Notes under the pieces: model-generated
What the model was told of the DNA's origin: nothing
What the model saw: the letters and a program-made list of their open reading frames with translations, nothing else
Databases searched by the model: none
Assembly: GCF_900747795.2 (NCBI RefSeq)
Contig: NC_041394.2
Span: 342,078,415 to 342,142,414, forward strand
DNA length: 64,000 bases
Direction: 5' to 3'
DNA from: Erpetoichthys calabaricus
Taxonomy: Eukaryota > Chordata > Cladistia > Polypteriformes > Polypteridae
Program-made: the position numbers and the translations under genes
In this document: positions 1-10,383 of the stretch, piece after piece
How the letters are laid out: every line of letters starts with the position of its first letter
How positions within the stretch are numbered: the stretch's first letter is position 1

Positions 1-722
1 ACCCAAGGAGACTCACTCCAAATCCAGCTAGTCTCACAACTGCTAGCTGCAGGCTTCTGGCCTAACAGGTCCCAAATATAATGACATAGTAAAATAACAC
101 AATGTCCCACTATACTGCAAAAGCCACACAAAAGGGAGGACAGTGGTAAGTCCCTGGCTGGTAGACAGAAGGTCAAACAAAGAATCTTTATAAATTGTAG
201 GTTTGTCAACAAAAACATAGGAAAATAAAGATAAAAGTATTAAAAGAGGCAATAAAGACTTGCCTAAAAGTACAATCAGTAGCAAACAAGTCCAACGACG
301 CAATTCATAAATCCTTAAACTGAAGCAAGATAGTCAGCAAAACCAGAAAAATCCAAATAAAACAGCAAGTCTCACAAACGCTTCTGATCTCCTGATCTGT
401 GCTTACTCTGCTCTGGTCTTAAATAACCAGAATGTGGTTTCATGAGTGGTGACATCACAGAGGGGTCCCACTTGTGGGGTCTCTACCCACAAAACACTAG
501 GAATAGAGGCACATTGAAAAGGATAATACCTAATTTATACACATCACTGAAAATATGAAAAATCATTCAAAGACAACAAAAACACAATAACAATAAAACA
601 TAAATTTAAAGTGATACATAACATAGCTCTCCCTCTAAGGGGTTTTCAAGTCACCCTATCTACAACAAAAACGCATTCAACAAACAACCAATAGTGTGTA
701 CAAACTGTAAATAGTAACATAA
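1..722. other. Non-coding stretch, unclassified
   Basis: No gene is recognised. An 86-codon frame on the minus strand (43-303) has no motif that I know. On the minus strand a TATA-like ttatttaag lies near 417-425, so this could be the edge of a promoter or of an old long terminal repeat, but no matching ends or target duplication are visible. Just before the repeat array the + strand reads ttatctttcag (ending at 735), a fair splice-acceptor sequence. Confidence 0.3.
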
Positions 723-1526
723 GTTTATCTTTCAGCTAGGGCATCCAGATATGAAAACTCGGGCCTGGCACAGCAGACGAGGCGAGAAGACTTGAACTCG
801 GCACGACAGTCTATAAGGCGAGAAGACTCGGGCCCAACACAACATCAGATGAGGCGACAAAATCTGGGCCTGGGAGAGCAGATAAGGCGACAAAATCTGG
901 GCCTGGCAGAGCAAGTGAGGCAAGAAAAGTTGAACTCAGCACGACGGTCTGTAAGGCCAGAAAACTTCAGCCTACCAGAGCAGATGAGGCGAGAAAATCT
1001 GGGCCCGGCAGAACAAGTGAGGCAAGAAGAGTTGAACTCAGCACGACGGTCTGTAAGGCCAGAAAACTTCAGCCTACCAGAGCAGATGAGGCGAGAAAAT
1101 CTGGGCCCGGCAGAGCAAGTGAGGCAAGAAAAGTTGAACTCAGCACAACGGTCTGTAAGGCCAGAAAACTTCAGCCTACCAGAGCAGATGAGGCGAGAAA
1201 ATCTGGGCCCGGCAGAGCAAGTGAGGCAAGAAAAGTTGAACTCAGCACAACGGTCTGTAAGGCCAGAAAACTTCAGCCTACCAGAGCAGATGAGGCGAGA
1301 AGACTCGGGCCCAATACAATATCAGATGAGGCGAGAAAATCTGGGCCCGGCAGAGCAAGTGAGGCAAGAAGAGTTGAACTCAGCACGACGGTCTATAAGA
1401 CGAGAAAACTTGGGCCCGGCAAGACAGAAGATAAGGCAAGAAGACCTTGCACTGGCACTATGGCAGATGAGTCCAGAAGACATGGACCTGGCAAATGGAG
1501 ACTCTCTATCACTCATAAAGTTATAG
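723..1526 (+). CDS. Repeat-encoded hypothetical ORF (about 267 open codons)
   Basis: The frame is open from 723 to a TAG at 1524-1526. It has no ATG near its 5' end (a TTG stands at 792; the first in-frame ATG is inside the array), so if real it is probably an internal or last exon starting after the AG at 734-735. The product is 22 units of 11-12 residues of the type RRENLGPAEQM, RQEELNSARRS and RPENFSLPEQ, rich in Arg, Glu, Gln and Asn, and ends in a non-repeat tail MSPEDMDLANGDSLSLIKL. All units are 33 or 36 bp, so the frame never breaks. No known domain is recognised. Expression is unproven: a minisatellite with unit lengths divisible by three stays open by chance whenever one frame lacks stops. 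Confidence 0.35.
   Translation, partial: VYLSARASRYENSGLAQQTRREDLNSARQSIRREDSGPTQHQMRRQNLGLGEQIRRQNLGLAEQVRQEKLNSARRSVRPENFSLPEQMRRENLGPAEQVRQEELNSARRSVRPENFSLPEQMRRENLGPAEQVRQEKLNSAQRSVRPENFSLPEQMRRENLGPAEQVRQEKLNSAQRSVRPENFSLPEQMRREDSGPIQYQMRRENLGPAEQVRQEELNSARRSIRRENLGPARQKIRQEDLALALWQMSPEDMDLANGDSLSLIKL
747..1500 (+). repeat. Minisatellite with 102 bp higher-order unit
   Basis: Tandem units of 33 and 36 bp each begin with a variant of tgaggcgagaa. In the centre three unit types (33+36+33) form a 102 bp higher-order repeat; the same phrase cagatgaggcgag recurs at 981, 1083, 1185 and 1287, exactly 102 bp apart. The outer units are more diverged, as expected when homogenisation acts in the middle of an array. 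Confidence 0.9.
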
Positions 1527-1689
1527 AAACTGCAAATAATGAAAAACTTTACTATGGAATGACCCCAAATTATTTTCATATCTAATTAAACTTTTCATTA
1601 AAACTATTAACCCCCAATGCTTGCATTGATGCCTGAAGTTGATTCCTTTCCTCCACTTTCTATGCTTCACATTGAAAATTTTGGATTTT

Positions 1690-2250
1690 GTATTGGTGTG
1701 TCCACATACTCTTTTAATCTTACGAGCACATTATTCCAAAAGGCTTGGGGATCATCCAGGTTGTTTCTTAACCAATATGAGACAAGAACTGGTTTTAGTC
1801 TTCGATAGCAGATGCTTATATGAGTTGCATTTTTCCTTAGTCTCTTATCATGGAGTCATGAATAATGAACTTAGCTGAGGATAGAGAGGCCTGCAGTTCT
1901 TTGAATATTATTCTGTCATCATCTGTGACATCTTGAAATAGTCATCACTGTTATTTTGGCAGGCAACTTTTCCTGGGAAAATGCACCACTGTTTGAGATG
2001 GTTTTTTTTTCCATTTGGAGATAATGACACACTGTGGTGCTCTGGAGTTCCAGTACTTTAAGAATGGCTTCTTAAACCTTTCCTGACTCATACGTTTCAA
2101 CAACTTCTTCTGAAATTCTTCTCGAAATTTCCTTTGATTGAAGAAATGTGTTCTTGTAGGAACCTTGTGGTGACCACTTCACCTGCATTGGTAAGAGGCA
2201 ATATATGGTGAGGTTTAGATTGATGGCTGGATCCAATCAGGTCTGGTCGT
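1690..2250 (-). mobile_element. Old Tc1-like transposon fragment
   Basis: This stretch aligns by eye along its length with the transposase region and 5' flank of the complete Tc1 element at 8548-10155, in the same (minus) orientation. Shared phrases include gaggcctgcagttcttt (1889 and 9527) and a matching block around 1990-2120. It is heavily diverged with small indels and keeps no open frame, so it is a dead and much older copy of the same or a closely related family. Confidence 0.75.
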
Positions 2251-3465
2251 GTTCAGTCTTCTGGTCAGCTGTTTGAGTGAGTAAATATATGGGCAGTTAC
2301 CTCTTTACACATGGAATGCAGGTGTTAGATATCTTTATTACTTCAATATAGTAAGTAGCAATGTAGCAATAGAGTTAAATCATTATTCTGGTTCTCTTCA
2401 ACTAGGTATTCATTTTGTCTAAAGATCTGTAGCCATTGTTTGTGACAAATATACAAGAATAGAGAATAGCAGGAAGGTGTCAGAAACTTTTTCAAACCAT
2501 TGAAAAATTAACATCTTCGGTACTATGGGTTAAGGTGGTCACTGGGACGAAAAACCTGATGTTCAGAGCACCTGAAAAAGGGGTGTCCAAATCGGGTCAA
2601 AAAAGACCCAGAAGGCACAGCAATGGGCCAGAATTTGAAGACATTGTGAGGTTTAATCATTACGACGTCACATTAATGAGAAATGCGGGAGGATTTAGAG
2701 GTCACCGCCCCTGTCTTCTGATGGCTCAACAACATACACAGCTTGTGCAATGGCAAAGAGAAACATGAAACACACAGGACCAGGTTATGAAAAAGCATCA
2801 CATGTAAGAATGAAGAACTGGTTATTGAACCACATCATAGAAAGACAACAGCCACATGTTTAGATCTGTGATATTTTCTGCTCTTGCCTTGCTATCCTAA
2901 ATTAATTTCTTCACACAAATTAAATTCTTACCTTTTTCAAATGAATAAGTTCTTGTCTTGGCGCCACATTTCAGGTTATGTGAAAACAGGCAAACTGTTT
3001 ACCTTTAATTTGCAGCAACCATGTGTGAGGCTGAGCTACGGAAGAGTCATTGTGATTTTTATACAACTGTTTGTATTTATTTCAACTTTGTTTCATTTTA
3101 CGATCCTCCATTGCAAATAATTACATGTTCAATGTTGTGTGTTGGTTTTCTGTGACCGTGAACTTGATTGCTTACCTGTGCCCCCTCATGTTTGTTAGAG
3201 CGACCCAACCAGCATTGGTCTTATAGCAGCGTGTTTCTTGCAGTGTTTTTTTGTGTAGTCCTACACTTATGCACTTTCAGGTGTATTTGTTATGGTGGGC
3301 CTTATTTTTATTGTAATCATGCATTGGCTCAGCCCCTAAAAATCAAGGGTCAACCTGGTAACTTTTCCTTGACACTGAAACTGCTTTTTGGTCAAGTTAT
3401 TTATGTTTTGTAGGTTTTTGAGGCACTGGTAGATGAAACACAGATGTCAAAAAGTCCTGTTTGCA
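2251..3465. other. No gene recognised
   Basis: There are only short unrecognised frames, the longest 77-81 codons on the + strand (2535-2768, 2884-3120, 3168-3413). None shows a motif, a clear splice context or repeat homology within the window. The 2535-2768 frame is Arg/Lys rich and slightly more protein-like than the rest, but that is weak. Confidence 0.4.
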
Positions 3466-3469
3466 ATGT

Positions 3470-3560
3470 CTTCTTCCTCCCCTTCATCTTTTCCCAGTTC
3501 TATGTGGGGTTGATGTGATTGATCAGCTTTTTCCAAACAGCTCAGTCCTGATAATGACGA
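3470..3560 (-). mobile_element. RTE-like LINE 3' end fragment
   Basis: This resembles the 3' end of the LINE immediately beside it (3640-3720): both carry a version of tgtgtggggttgac followed by tgatca and cagtttggtcctg. It is a diverged second copy or a local duplication of the LINE end. Confidence 0.45.
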
Positions 3561-3639
3561 TAATGACTGGGAGGTATTAAAAAATTTGGGGCCTAAACCG
3601 AAAATCCAGCTGATCTTTCGTCAAAACCAGAAACTTCTT

Positions 3640-4480
3640 CTTTCTTCTTCCTCTTCCTCATTTCCCACCTCTGTGTGGGGTTGACATATGCTTGATCAAC
3701 CTTCTCCGAGCAGTTTGGTCCTGCAGCTCCTCCTCAGTGAAGCCATTTCCCTTCAGATCTTCTTTAATTTTATCTGTCCACCTCAGCTTTGGCCTCCCTC
3801 GTTTTCTCTTTCCTTGTATTTCCATTCCCATCACTCTTTTGCCCACATCTTCATTGTCTCTCCTCATTACATGTCCATACCACTTCAATCTACTTTCCTG
3901 TACTTTCTTAGGTAACTCTTCTACTTGTGTTTAACTCTGATTGTCTCATTTCTATCCTTTTTTTGTGTAACTCCACACATCCATCTCCACATTCTCATTT
4001 CTGCCACATCCAACGTCTTCTTCTGTGCTTACTTTACCACCCACGTCTCAGCTCCATACCTCATTGCTGGTCTCACCACTGTTCTGAAATCCTCACCTTT
4101 AACCTTTGCCTTAATTCTTCAGTCACATAATACTCCTTCTACCTTCTTCTAATTGTTCCATCCACACTGCACTCTGTGGGTTATCTCTGCTTGTAGTTCT
4201 CCATCTTGGGCTACTACTGAGCCTAGATATTTAAGCGTATTTGCTTGTTTCAGTTGCTGTCCCTGCAGGCTAACTTCTGAGTGCTGATCATCATTAAACC
4301 TCAGATATCCTGTCTTCTTCCTATTTATCTTCAATCTTCTGTCTTCCAAAGCCCACCTCCATCTTTCCAACATCCTCTCCGCTTTCTCTTTTCTGGTGCT
4401 ACAGAACATATCATCAGTAAAATGTCTGCAACAGGGGGACTGGTCTTTTATTCCACAAGTCAACACATTCATAAGCAAAT
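3640..4480 (-). mobile_element. RTE-like LINE, 3' part of reverse transcriptase
   Basis: Two minus-strand frames read as the C-terminal part of a non-LTR retrotransposon polymerase. The 4149-4478 frame holds FTDD (the catalytic F/Y-x-D-D box) followed by a thumb-like region with LKYLGS and EITHRV. The 3658-3888 frame holds the tail motif KWYGHVMRRD and KRGRPKLRW, typical of this widespread fish family. Frames are shifted between the two blocks, and the 5' half (endonuclease, first RT motifs) is missing, as in a usual 5'-truncated, decayed LINE copy. A second copy lies at 23072-25170. Confidence 0.85.
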
Positions 4481-4611
4481 CAAAGAGGTAAGAACTTCAA
4501 AAAGATCCCTGGTGCAGACCTCCTCTAACTGGGATCTTGTCTGTTACCCTAACACTGCTTTTAACCTGAGCCCTCTCTCTCTCCTGGACAATTCTCACAT
4601 TCTTCTCTGGA

Positions 4612-4903
4612 CAGCGAGAGAGAGAAAGTGAGAAAGAGAGATATATATATAGAGAGAGAGACCGAGAAAGAGAGAGAGACAGACAGCGAGAAAGAGAGAG
4701 AAACAGAGAGAGAGACAGCGAGAGAGACAGTGAGAAAGAGAGAGAGCGAGAAAGAGAGAGAAAGAGACAGCAAGAAAGAGAGAGAAGAGAGACAGACAGT
4801 GAGAAACAGAGATAGAGAGAGAGACATAGAGAGAGAGACCGCAAGAAAGAGACAGCAAGAGAGAGAGAGAAGAGAGACAGACAGCGAGAAAGAGAGAGAG
4901 ACC
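4612..4903 (+). repeat. (GA)-rich simple repeat
   Basis: Purine-only tract of gaga, gaaa and gacagcgaga units. It opens long frames on both strands (113-137 codons of Arg/Glu or Ser/Leu) that are by-products of the low-complexity sequence. Confidence 0.95.
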
Positions 4904-4909
4904 TGCGGC

Positions 4910-5890
4910 CATTACCTCAAGTCTGCCTGTCCCCACAGACTGCGCTCTATTCTACTTCAGGCGGAGTTACCATTTTCTGAAGTAAACAAGGCCAAAGAGG
5001 GAGGTTGCCTAATGGTGAAGGGTTTACAGTGCGTTGAATGAGGTTTGGCTCACAGTAATCTCATCTAAGCTAATTCTTTTATTGATGTCAACCACACAAG
5101 TCCAGGACCACTATGGCAGAGCCGTTACTGGCTGTGGCTGTGTTTGTGTTTACTGTAATAAGTATATATGTCACTGCGCTCTGTACAAATATATTTTATA
5201 AATCTGTCTTTTCCTACTCACATGCACGGTTGACACAGAGCCAGATTTAGCACAGGGGTTCACCATTTAAGAACTGCTAGGCAAGCAGTATAAGACAAGA
5301 CAGATAGAGACAACTGGGAAATGGGCAGTCAGACTGAGGACCATTGTATACTATTTGTGTGTGTCAAACATGAAACTTTACCCTCTCTTTGCCTTGTTTG
5401 GAATGGCATGATTCACCTAAGTGGGGGCCTGCACATGAAGAAAGAGTATAAAGCCTTAGAATATTGCCCGGCACACCTTTGAAGCCGACGGACGGATGGG
5501 AGATAACATCATCCGATCCAGAAAATCCTTCCAACGCAGCGACGAAAATGGCAGACTCTACACATCGGGCCCCTACTCCCAGACTGGGTTTTTCCATTGG
5601 CTTCCTTCGGCTGTGATGCAGCGTAAACCATCATCAAATGAGGCTGTGATTTCTTACCGCAGTATCACTAAGGGAGGGGTATTGCCTTTTAATATCATAT
5701 CTGTATAGTTTTGGGTTATGTAACACGCCACAATTACAAAAGAACTCATTCCAACAAGGAAGCTAGTGCCCCCTGCTGGATACAGACATGCCAGGAATGA
5801 ACTGACAAATTAACTCCAGCGAGGTCCATTGATTTGTCCTCTTTACTTTTACACAAGAAGACATGAAGTGATCTGTAGATGCCACTGGTC
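4910..5890. other. No gene recognised
   Basis: Short frames only. On the minus strand this is the 3' flank of the PRY-SPRY exon. Nothing else could be assigned. Confidence 0.4.
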
Positions 5891-5891
5891 A

Positions 5892-6430
5892 CTAATCCAA
5901 GGTGTTCAAATTGCAGATTGTTACACTGGAGCCATCGTCCACCCAAAACCCTGCATACAATGGTTCAGCGAAGGAAGTGTTGATCCTGTGCAGGAGGGTC
6001 ATTGTGTCGGAGACACTATAAAATGACAGAGAGCCAGCAGGCCAGTCCACGTACACACCTATTCTGTGACTACAGGGAGCATTGATTTGAGTCAGCTTGT
6101 TATTGTGCCACACCGAGTAACTGGAATCGCAGTAGTACAAACACCAGGACTGGCTATTGCCTCCAAGAAGACACTCATTACTTTCTCCCTTTCTTCCAAT
6201 TCCTTTATATGCGACTCCAACCTCTGCCTCATCTCCACTCCACTCGACCTCCCAGTACCAGCGAGTCCCACTGAGAGCTTCGCTGCAAAGAACTTGAGGC
6301 CAGTAGTCAAATCTGTCAGGATGATCGGGAAATGACATCTTCGTCCCTTCACATGTCACCTTCTTGGACCCTTCAGAGAGTTCCAGGCGTCTGTGTGCTG
6401 TGTTGTGGTCCAGGGTAAGTGGACAGAAGT
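5892..6430 (-). CDS. PRY-SPRY (B30.2) terminal exon, TRIM/NLR-like gene
   Basis: On the minus strand a splice acceptor (ttccttttcag, AG at 6432-6431) opens a 539 bp exon in phase 1 that runs to a TAG at 5894-5892. It encodes about 179 residues covering a whole PRY-SPRY module: PLTLDHNTAHRRLELSEG (PRY start), PQVLCSEALSGTRWYWEVEW (SPRY strand with the WEVEW box), GSNSQSW-like core, and the terminal LYAGFWVDDGSSVTICNL block. Phase-1 entry and single-exon coverage are typical of fish TRIM and NLR genes, where this domain recognises pathogens or self ligands in the cytosol. I found no RING, B-box, coiled-coil, FISNA or NACHT exon upstream to about 8.5 kb, so the gene is either split over long introns or an orphan exon. 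No internal stop is seen. Confidence 0.8.
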
Positions 6431-6432
6431 CT

Positions 6433-8470
6433 GAAAAGGAAACAAGTGAAGAAATTGGCGGACATTCTAATGTGAGACTTGAACCTGAGGGAAGGAGAGT
6501 GTCAAACACTTAGAACTGATATCAAAGATCTGAGATCGATACAACGAATTTGTCATCAAAGTGCTAAGTACCAGAAGAATCAGCTACAATGGTCATGTGG
6601 GCCTGCACAGAGCAGTCTTTACATCCTTCTGGCCTGTGATGTCAGGTTGTAGGTCAGTGTGGGGAGCAGAAGGAGTGCATTATGGAGACTGTGGACTGAG
6701 TGTCATGTGAGGAGCAGAAAAGGAACACAACAGTGAGCCTGGGGACAAAAGATGGGAGCTGTGATCAGTGAATAGCAGAAGGAGTGAAAGAAAAAAGGAG
6801 TAAAGAGAAGTGGGAGAGCTGGAGGAGACACCAGAACTGGGGAGTGAGAACATAACCTAAGAGTGAGAAAAATGGGGAAAAACAGTTTATGGTGATGACA
6901 GGTTATCATGTAGAAGAACAGGACAAGGTGAGAGCAGAGGAGGAGGGGGAAAATGAACAGAGGTATGAGGAGGAAGAACGGAGACAAGGAAATCAGAGAG
7001 TATATGGAGTAGAATGAGAAGGTGGACAAAAGATGAAACAGTGAACTAGGAAAAGAACAGAAAAAATAAAATGGCTTGTTTCACACACTCCTTCATCCTG
7101 AGTGTCAAACAAATTGCCTGAGCTTTCACAAAAAGACAAATTAATTAAATGAAGAAAAGTATCCAGATTACATGAAGATCTGATAACTGGAGGACAATCC
7201 AAACTGAACACAAGGACCTGTTAATTACATATCTGACTTAAAACACTAAAGATATGGATCAATTTTACCATCAGCCACAGTTTCAGCTTGCTGTCATCGG
7301 TCCAAATGTCTGCATAGGGTGTCACGTGCATGCGCATAGTGGACAGTTTAAGGGTTTTGGTGATGGCGATTCTCCGCCGGTCCAGGGGTTGGGTTGGCGC
7401 TATATGATAACGGCCTTTCCTTTCTTCCTTCTACAGACAGAAAGATTGACAGCTCTCCTCACTTGACGTCACTGCAGGGGTCCGCCCACCTGGACCCGCC
7501 TCTTCTTGCCCGAATACATTATAACTCGAAAAACTGACATCTTTGCTGGTCATCTAACAAGACTCACGTCTGAGAAGACTTATTTGCGTCTTACACACAT
7601 TTGTTTTTTAAAGTTTCGATCCCTAAATTACACGGAGTTTGCCAAAAGGTGCCCCAAAGTGTTGTTTCTTATATCAGTCACCTTACCACTGAAATGGTCA
7701 TTTCACACATACCAAGAAAATGAACGTGCTGGCAAATGTAAATTAAATCTCACTCTCATGCCCTGCATGGCAGGTTTTAAACTTTTCAGTTCCGTTCTTA
7801 TTCATCATCTGCTGTTTATGGTATAGACGGAAAAATAACAGAGTAGAAGAGGAATGTTGGAATGAGGGGTCTAAGCATAGATGTAAAATTCACCTCACTG
7901 ATTAACTAATCACTCAAATTGTCATCTCACCATTGACTGAAATTAATATACAGGCTGGGCATAAGTTAAATTCTTAATGTCTGTCTACATTTAATTAAAA
8001 TGTAATTTTATATTGCCTAAATAGGCAGGATAGTCTGACAAATTTCCTCCGGTGGGACATATAAAGTTCAACCAAAATGACAAAAACAAGGCCACACTGC
8101 ATAAAAACAGGAGAAGGGAAAGACAACTGGATTGGAGTGGACAGGTCAGATCTCAAAAATGGTTATGATGACCAAGTGGGGAAGGTGGAAAGTCGTGTCA
8201 TTTTGATTTTTGATATCAACGTCAGTCATTGAAAAATATTAATGGAGCCAATAATCAGAATGACCACTGGATGTTTTGTATATCGTGCGAGAGCCACAAA
8301 GTCAACAGCCGTCAAAAAGAAAATTTTAGGCAAAGGATTCAAAAATCTTGGAACTGTTGAAGTGTTTTACTGTCTAGTAAACAGCCTTGCCACATGGTGG
8401 CAGTGACATGAGGAAACCCATATATATGTGTGTGTGTGAGAGTATATACATACATACATACATAAACACA
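6433..8470. other. No gene recognised; purine-rich part 6650-7030
   Basis: If the PRY-SPRY exon belongs to a live gene this is its intron on the minus strand (pyrimidine-rich in that orientation). Frames at 7254-7466 and 7506-7826 (+) show no known motif. No second TRIM-like exon was identified. Confidence 0.4.
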
Positions 8471-8472
8471 GA

Positions 8473-8479
8473 TATTATA

Positions 8480-8547
<68 letters not shown>
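8473..8547. repeat. (TA)n microsatellite
   Basis: Almost pure TA dinucleotide run directly abutting the left end of the Tc1 element, which targets TA. Confidence 0.95.
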
Positions 8548-8550
<3 letters not shown>

Positions 8551-10155
8551 TGGTGTGAAAAACTATTTGCCCCCTTCCTGATTTCTTATTCTTTTGCATG
8601 TTTGTCACACAAAATGTTTCTGATTATCAAACACATTTAACCATTAGTCAAATATAACACAAGTAAACACAAAATGCAGTTTGTAAATGGTGGTTTTTAT
8701 TATTTAGGGAGAAAAAAAAATCCAAACCTACATGGCCCTGTGTGAAAAAGTAATTGCCCCCTGAACCTAATAACTGGTTGGGCCACCCTTAGCAGCAATA
8801 ACTGCAATCAAGCGTTTGCGATAACTTGCAATGAGTCTTTTACAGCGCTCTGGAGGAATTTTGGCCCACTCATCTTTGCAAAATTGTTGTAATTCAGCTT
8901 TATTTGAGGGTTTTCTAGCATGAACCGCCTTTTTAAGGTCATGCCATAGCATCTCAATTGGATTCAGGTCAGGACTTTGACTAGGCCACTCCAAAGTCTT
9001 CATTTTGTTTTTCTTCAGCCATTCAGAGGTGGATTTGCTGGTGTGTTTTGGGTCATTGTCCTGTTGCAGCACCCAAGATCGCTTCAGCTTGAGTTGACGA
9101 ACAGATGGCCGGACATTCTCCTTCAGGATTTTTTGGTAGACAGTAGAATTCATGGTTCCATCTATCACAGCAAGCCTTCCAGGTCCTGAAGCAGCAAAAC
9201 AACCCCAGACCATCACACTACCACCACCATATTTTACTGTTGGTATGATGTTCTTTTTCTGAAATGCTGTGTTCCTTTTACGCCAGATGTAACGGGACAT
9301 TTGTCTTCCAAAAAGTTCAACTTTTGTCTCATCAGTCCACAAGGTATTTTCCCAAAAGTCTTGGCAATCATTGAGATGTTTCTTAGCAAAATTGAGACGA
9401 GCCCTAATGTTCTTTTTGCTTAACAGTGGTTTGCGTCTTGGAAATCTGCCATGCAGGCTGTTTTTGCCCAGTCTCTTTCTTATGGTGGAGTCGTGAACAC
9501 TGACCTTAATTGAGGCAAGTGAGGCCTGCAGTTCTTTAGACGTTGTCCTGGGGTCTTTTGTGACCTCTCGGATGAGTCGTCTCTGCGCTCTTGGGGTAAT
9601 TTTGGTCGGCCGGCCACTCCTGGGAAGGTTCACCACTGTTCCATGTTTTTCCCATTTGTGGATAATGGCTCTCACTGTGGTTCGCTGGAGTCCCAAAGCT
9701 TTAGAAATGGCTTTATAACCTTTACCAGACTGATAGATCTCAATTACTTCTGTTCTCATTTGTTCCTGAATTTCTTTGGATCTTGGCATGATGTCTAGCT
9801 TTCGAGGTGCTTTTGGTCTACTTCTCTGTGTCAGGCAGCTCCTATTTAAGTGATTTCTTGATTGAAACAGGTGTGGCAGTAATCAGGCCTGGGGGTGGCT
9901 ACGGAAATTGAACTCAGGTGTGATACACCACAGTTAGGTTATTTTTTAACAAGGGGGCAATTACTTTTTCACACAGGTTTGGATTTTTTTTCTCCCTAAA
10001 TAATAAAAACCATCATTTAAAAACTGCATTTTGTGTTTACTTGTGTTATATTTGACTAATGGTTAAATGTGTTTGATGATCAGAAACATTTTGTGTGACA
10101 AACATGCAAAAGAATAAGAAATCAGGAAGGGGGCAAATAGTTTTTCACACCACTG
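8548..10155 (-). mobile_element. Complete Tc1-like transposon (DD34E), apparently intact
   Basis: Ends are cagtggtgtgaaaaactatt at 8548 and its complement ending at 10155, flanked by TA on both sides (8546-8547, 10156-10157). The terminal inverted repeats are long, about 205-215 bp (8548-8762 and about 9950-10155), with the second copy of the motif gtgtgaaaaagtaattg at their inner ends, the IR/DR layout in which transposase binds two sites per end. The single gene on the minus strand fills the interior. TIRs match each other very closely, which suggests a recent insertion. Confidence 0.95.
8767..9789 (-). CDS. Tc1-like transposase, full length
   Basis: A 340-residue cut-and-paste transposase, the normal Tc1 length, with no break. 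The N-terminal region (residues about 5-60) is a paired-type helix-turn-helix with GYKAISKALGLQRTTVRAI; a GRPTK hook follows near residue 60 and a second HTH to about 120, together binding the inverted repeats. The catalytic DDE domain shows all three acidic residues: WTDETK, LQQDNDPKH and NPIEMLW, with 34 residues between the second D and the E (DD34E). A glycine-rich GGGSVMVWGCF block lies between. The start ATG at 9789-9787 is the family start (MPRSKEIQEQ). Regulation is not visible; as an element copy it would depend on nearby promoters or its own 5' flank. Whether it is active cannot be judged from sequence alone. Confidence 0.95.
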   Translation of the reverse strand: MPRSKEIQEQMRTEVIEIYQSGKGYKAISKALGLQRTTVRAIIHKWEKHGTVVNLPRSGRPTKITPRAQRRLIREVTKDPRTTSKELQASLASIKVSVHDSTIRKRLGKNSLHGRFPRRKPLLSKKNIRARLNFAKKHLNDCQDFWENTLWTDETKVELFGRQMSRYIWRKRNTAFQKKNIIPTVKYGGGSVMVWGCFAASGPGRLAVIDGTMNSTVYQKILKENVRPSVRQLKLKRSWVLQQDNDPKHTSKSTSEWLKKNKMKTLEWPSQSPDLNPIEMLWHDLKKAVHARKPSNKAELQQFCKDEWAKIPPERCKRLIASYRKRLIAVIAAKGGPTSY

Positions 10156-10157
10156 TA

Positions 10158-10356
10158 TGTACATGTGCTTTCTCAATTTTTTTATTTTTAATAAATTTGC
10201 AAAAACTTCAAGTAAACTTTTTTCACGTTGTCATTATGTGGTGTTGTGTGTAGAATTCTGAGGGAAAAAAATGAATTTAATCCATTTTGGAATAAGGCTG
10301 TAACATAACAAAATGTGGAAAAAGTGATGCGCTGTGAATGCTTTCCGGATGCACTG
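10158..10356 (-). mobile_element. Terminal repeat of a second Tc1 family (relict)
   Basis: Nearly identical to the right terminal repeat of the element at 27366-29005 (same phrases tgtacatgtgctttctcaat, gcactgtgaat-like and ccggatgcactg, then TA). Only this end is present; the rest is absent. The 8548 element sits at the TA that opens this sequence, so it appears to have inserted into, or joined to, this older copy. Confidence 0.85.
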
Positions 10357-10383
10357 TATATATATACTGTATTTATATATACA

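Noticed and set aside
747-1500. CRISPR-like array
   Set aside because: Units are contiguous without spacers, diverged and translated in one frame; the genome is eukaryotic. It is a minisatellite.
4497-5041. Long frames on both strands (up to 137 codons) of Arg/Glu or Ser/Leu repeats
   Set aside because: They are produced by the (GA)n simple repeat; no unique protein sequence.
6066-6352. Overlapping frames inside the PRY-SPRY exon
   Set aside because: Shadows in other frames or strand; only the 205-codon minus frame matches a domain.
8387-8581. Tyr/Ile repeat frame, and similar ones at 20909-21097 and 22213-22404
   Set aside because: Translations of (TA)n microsatellites.
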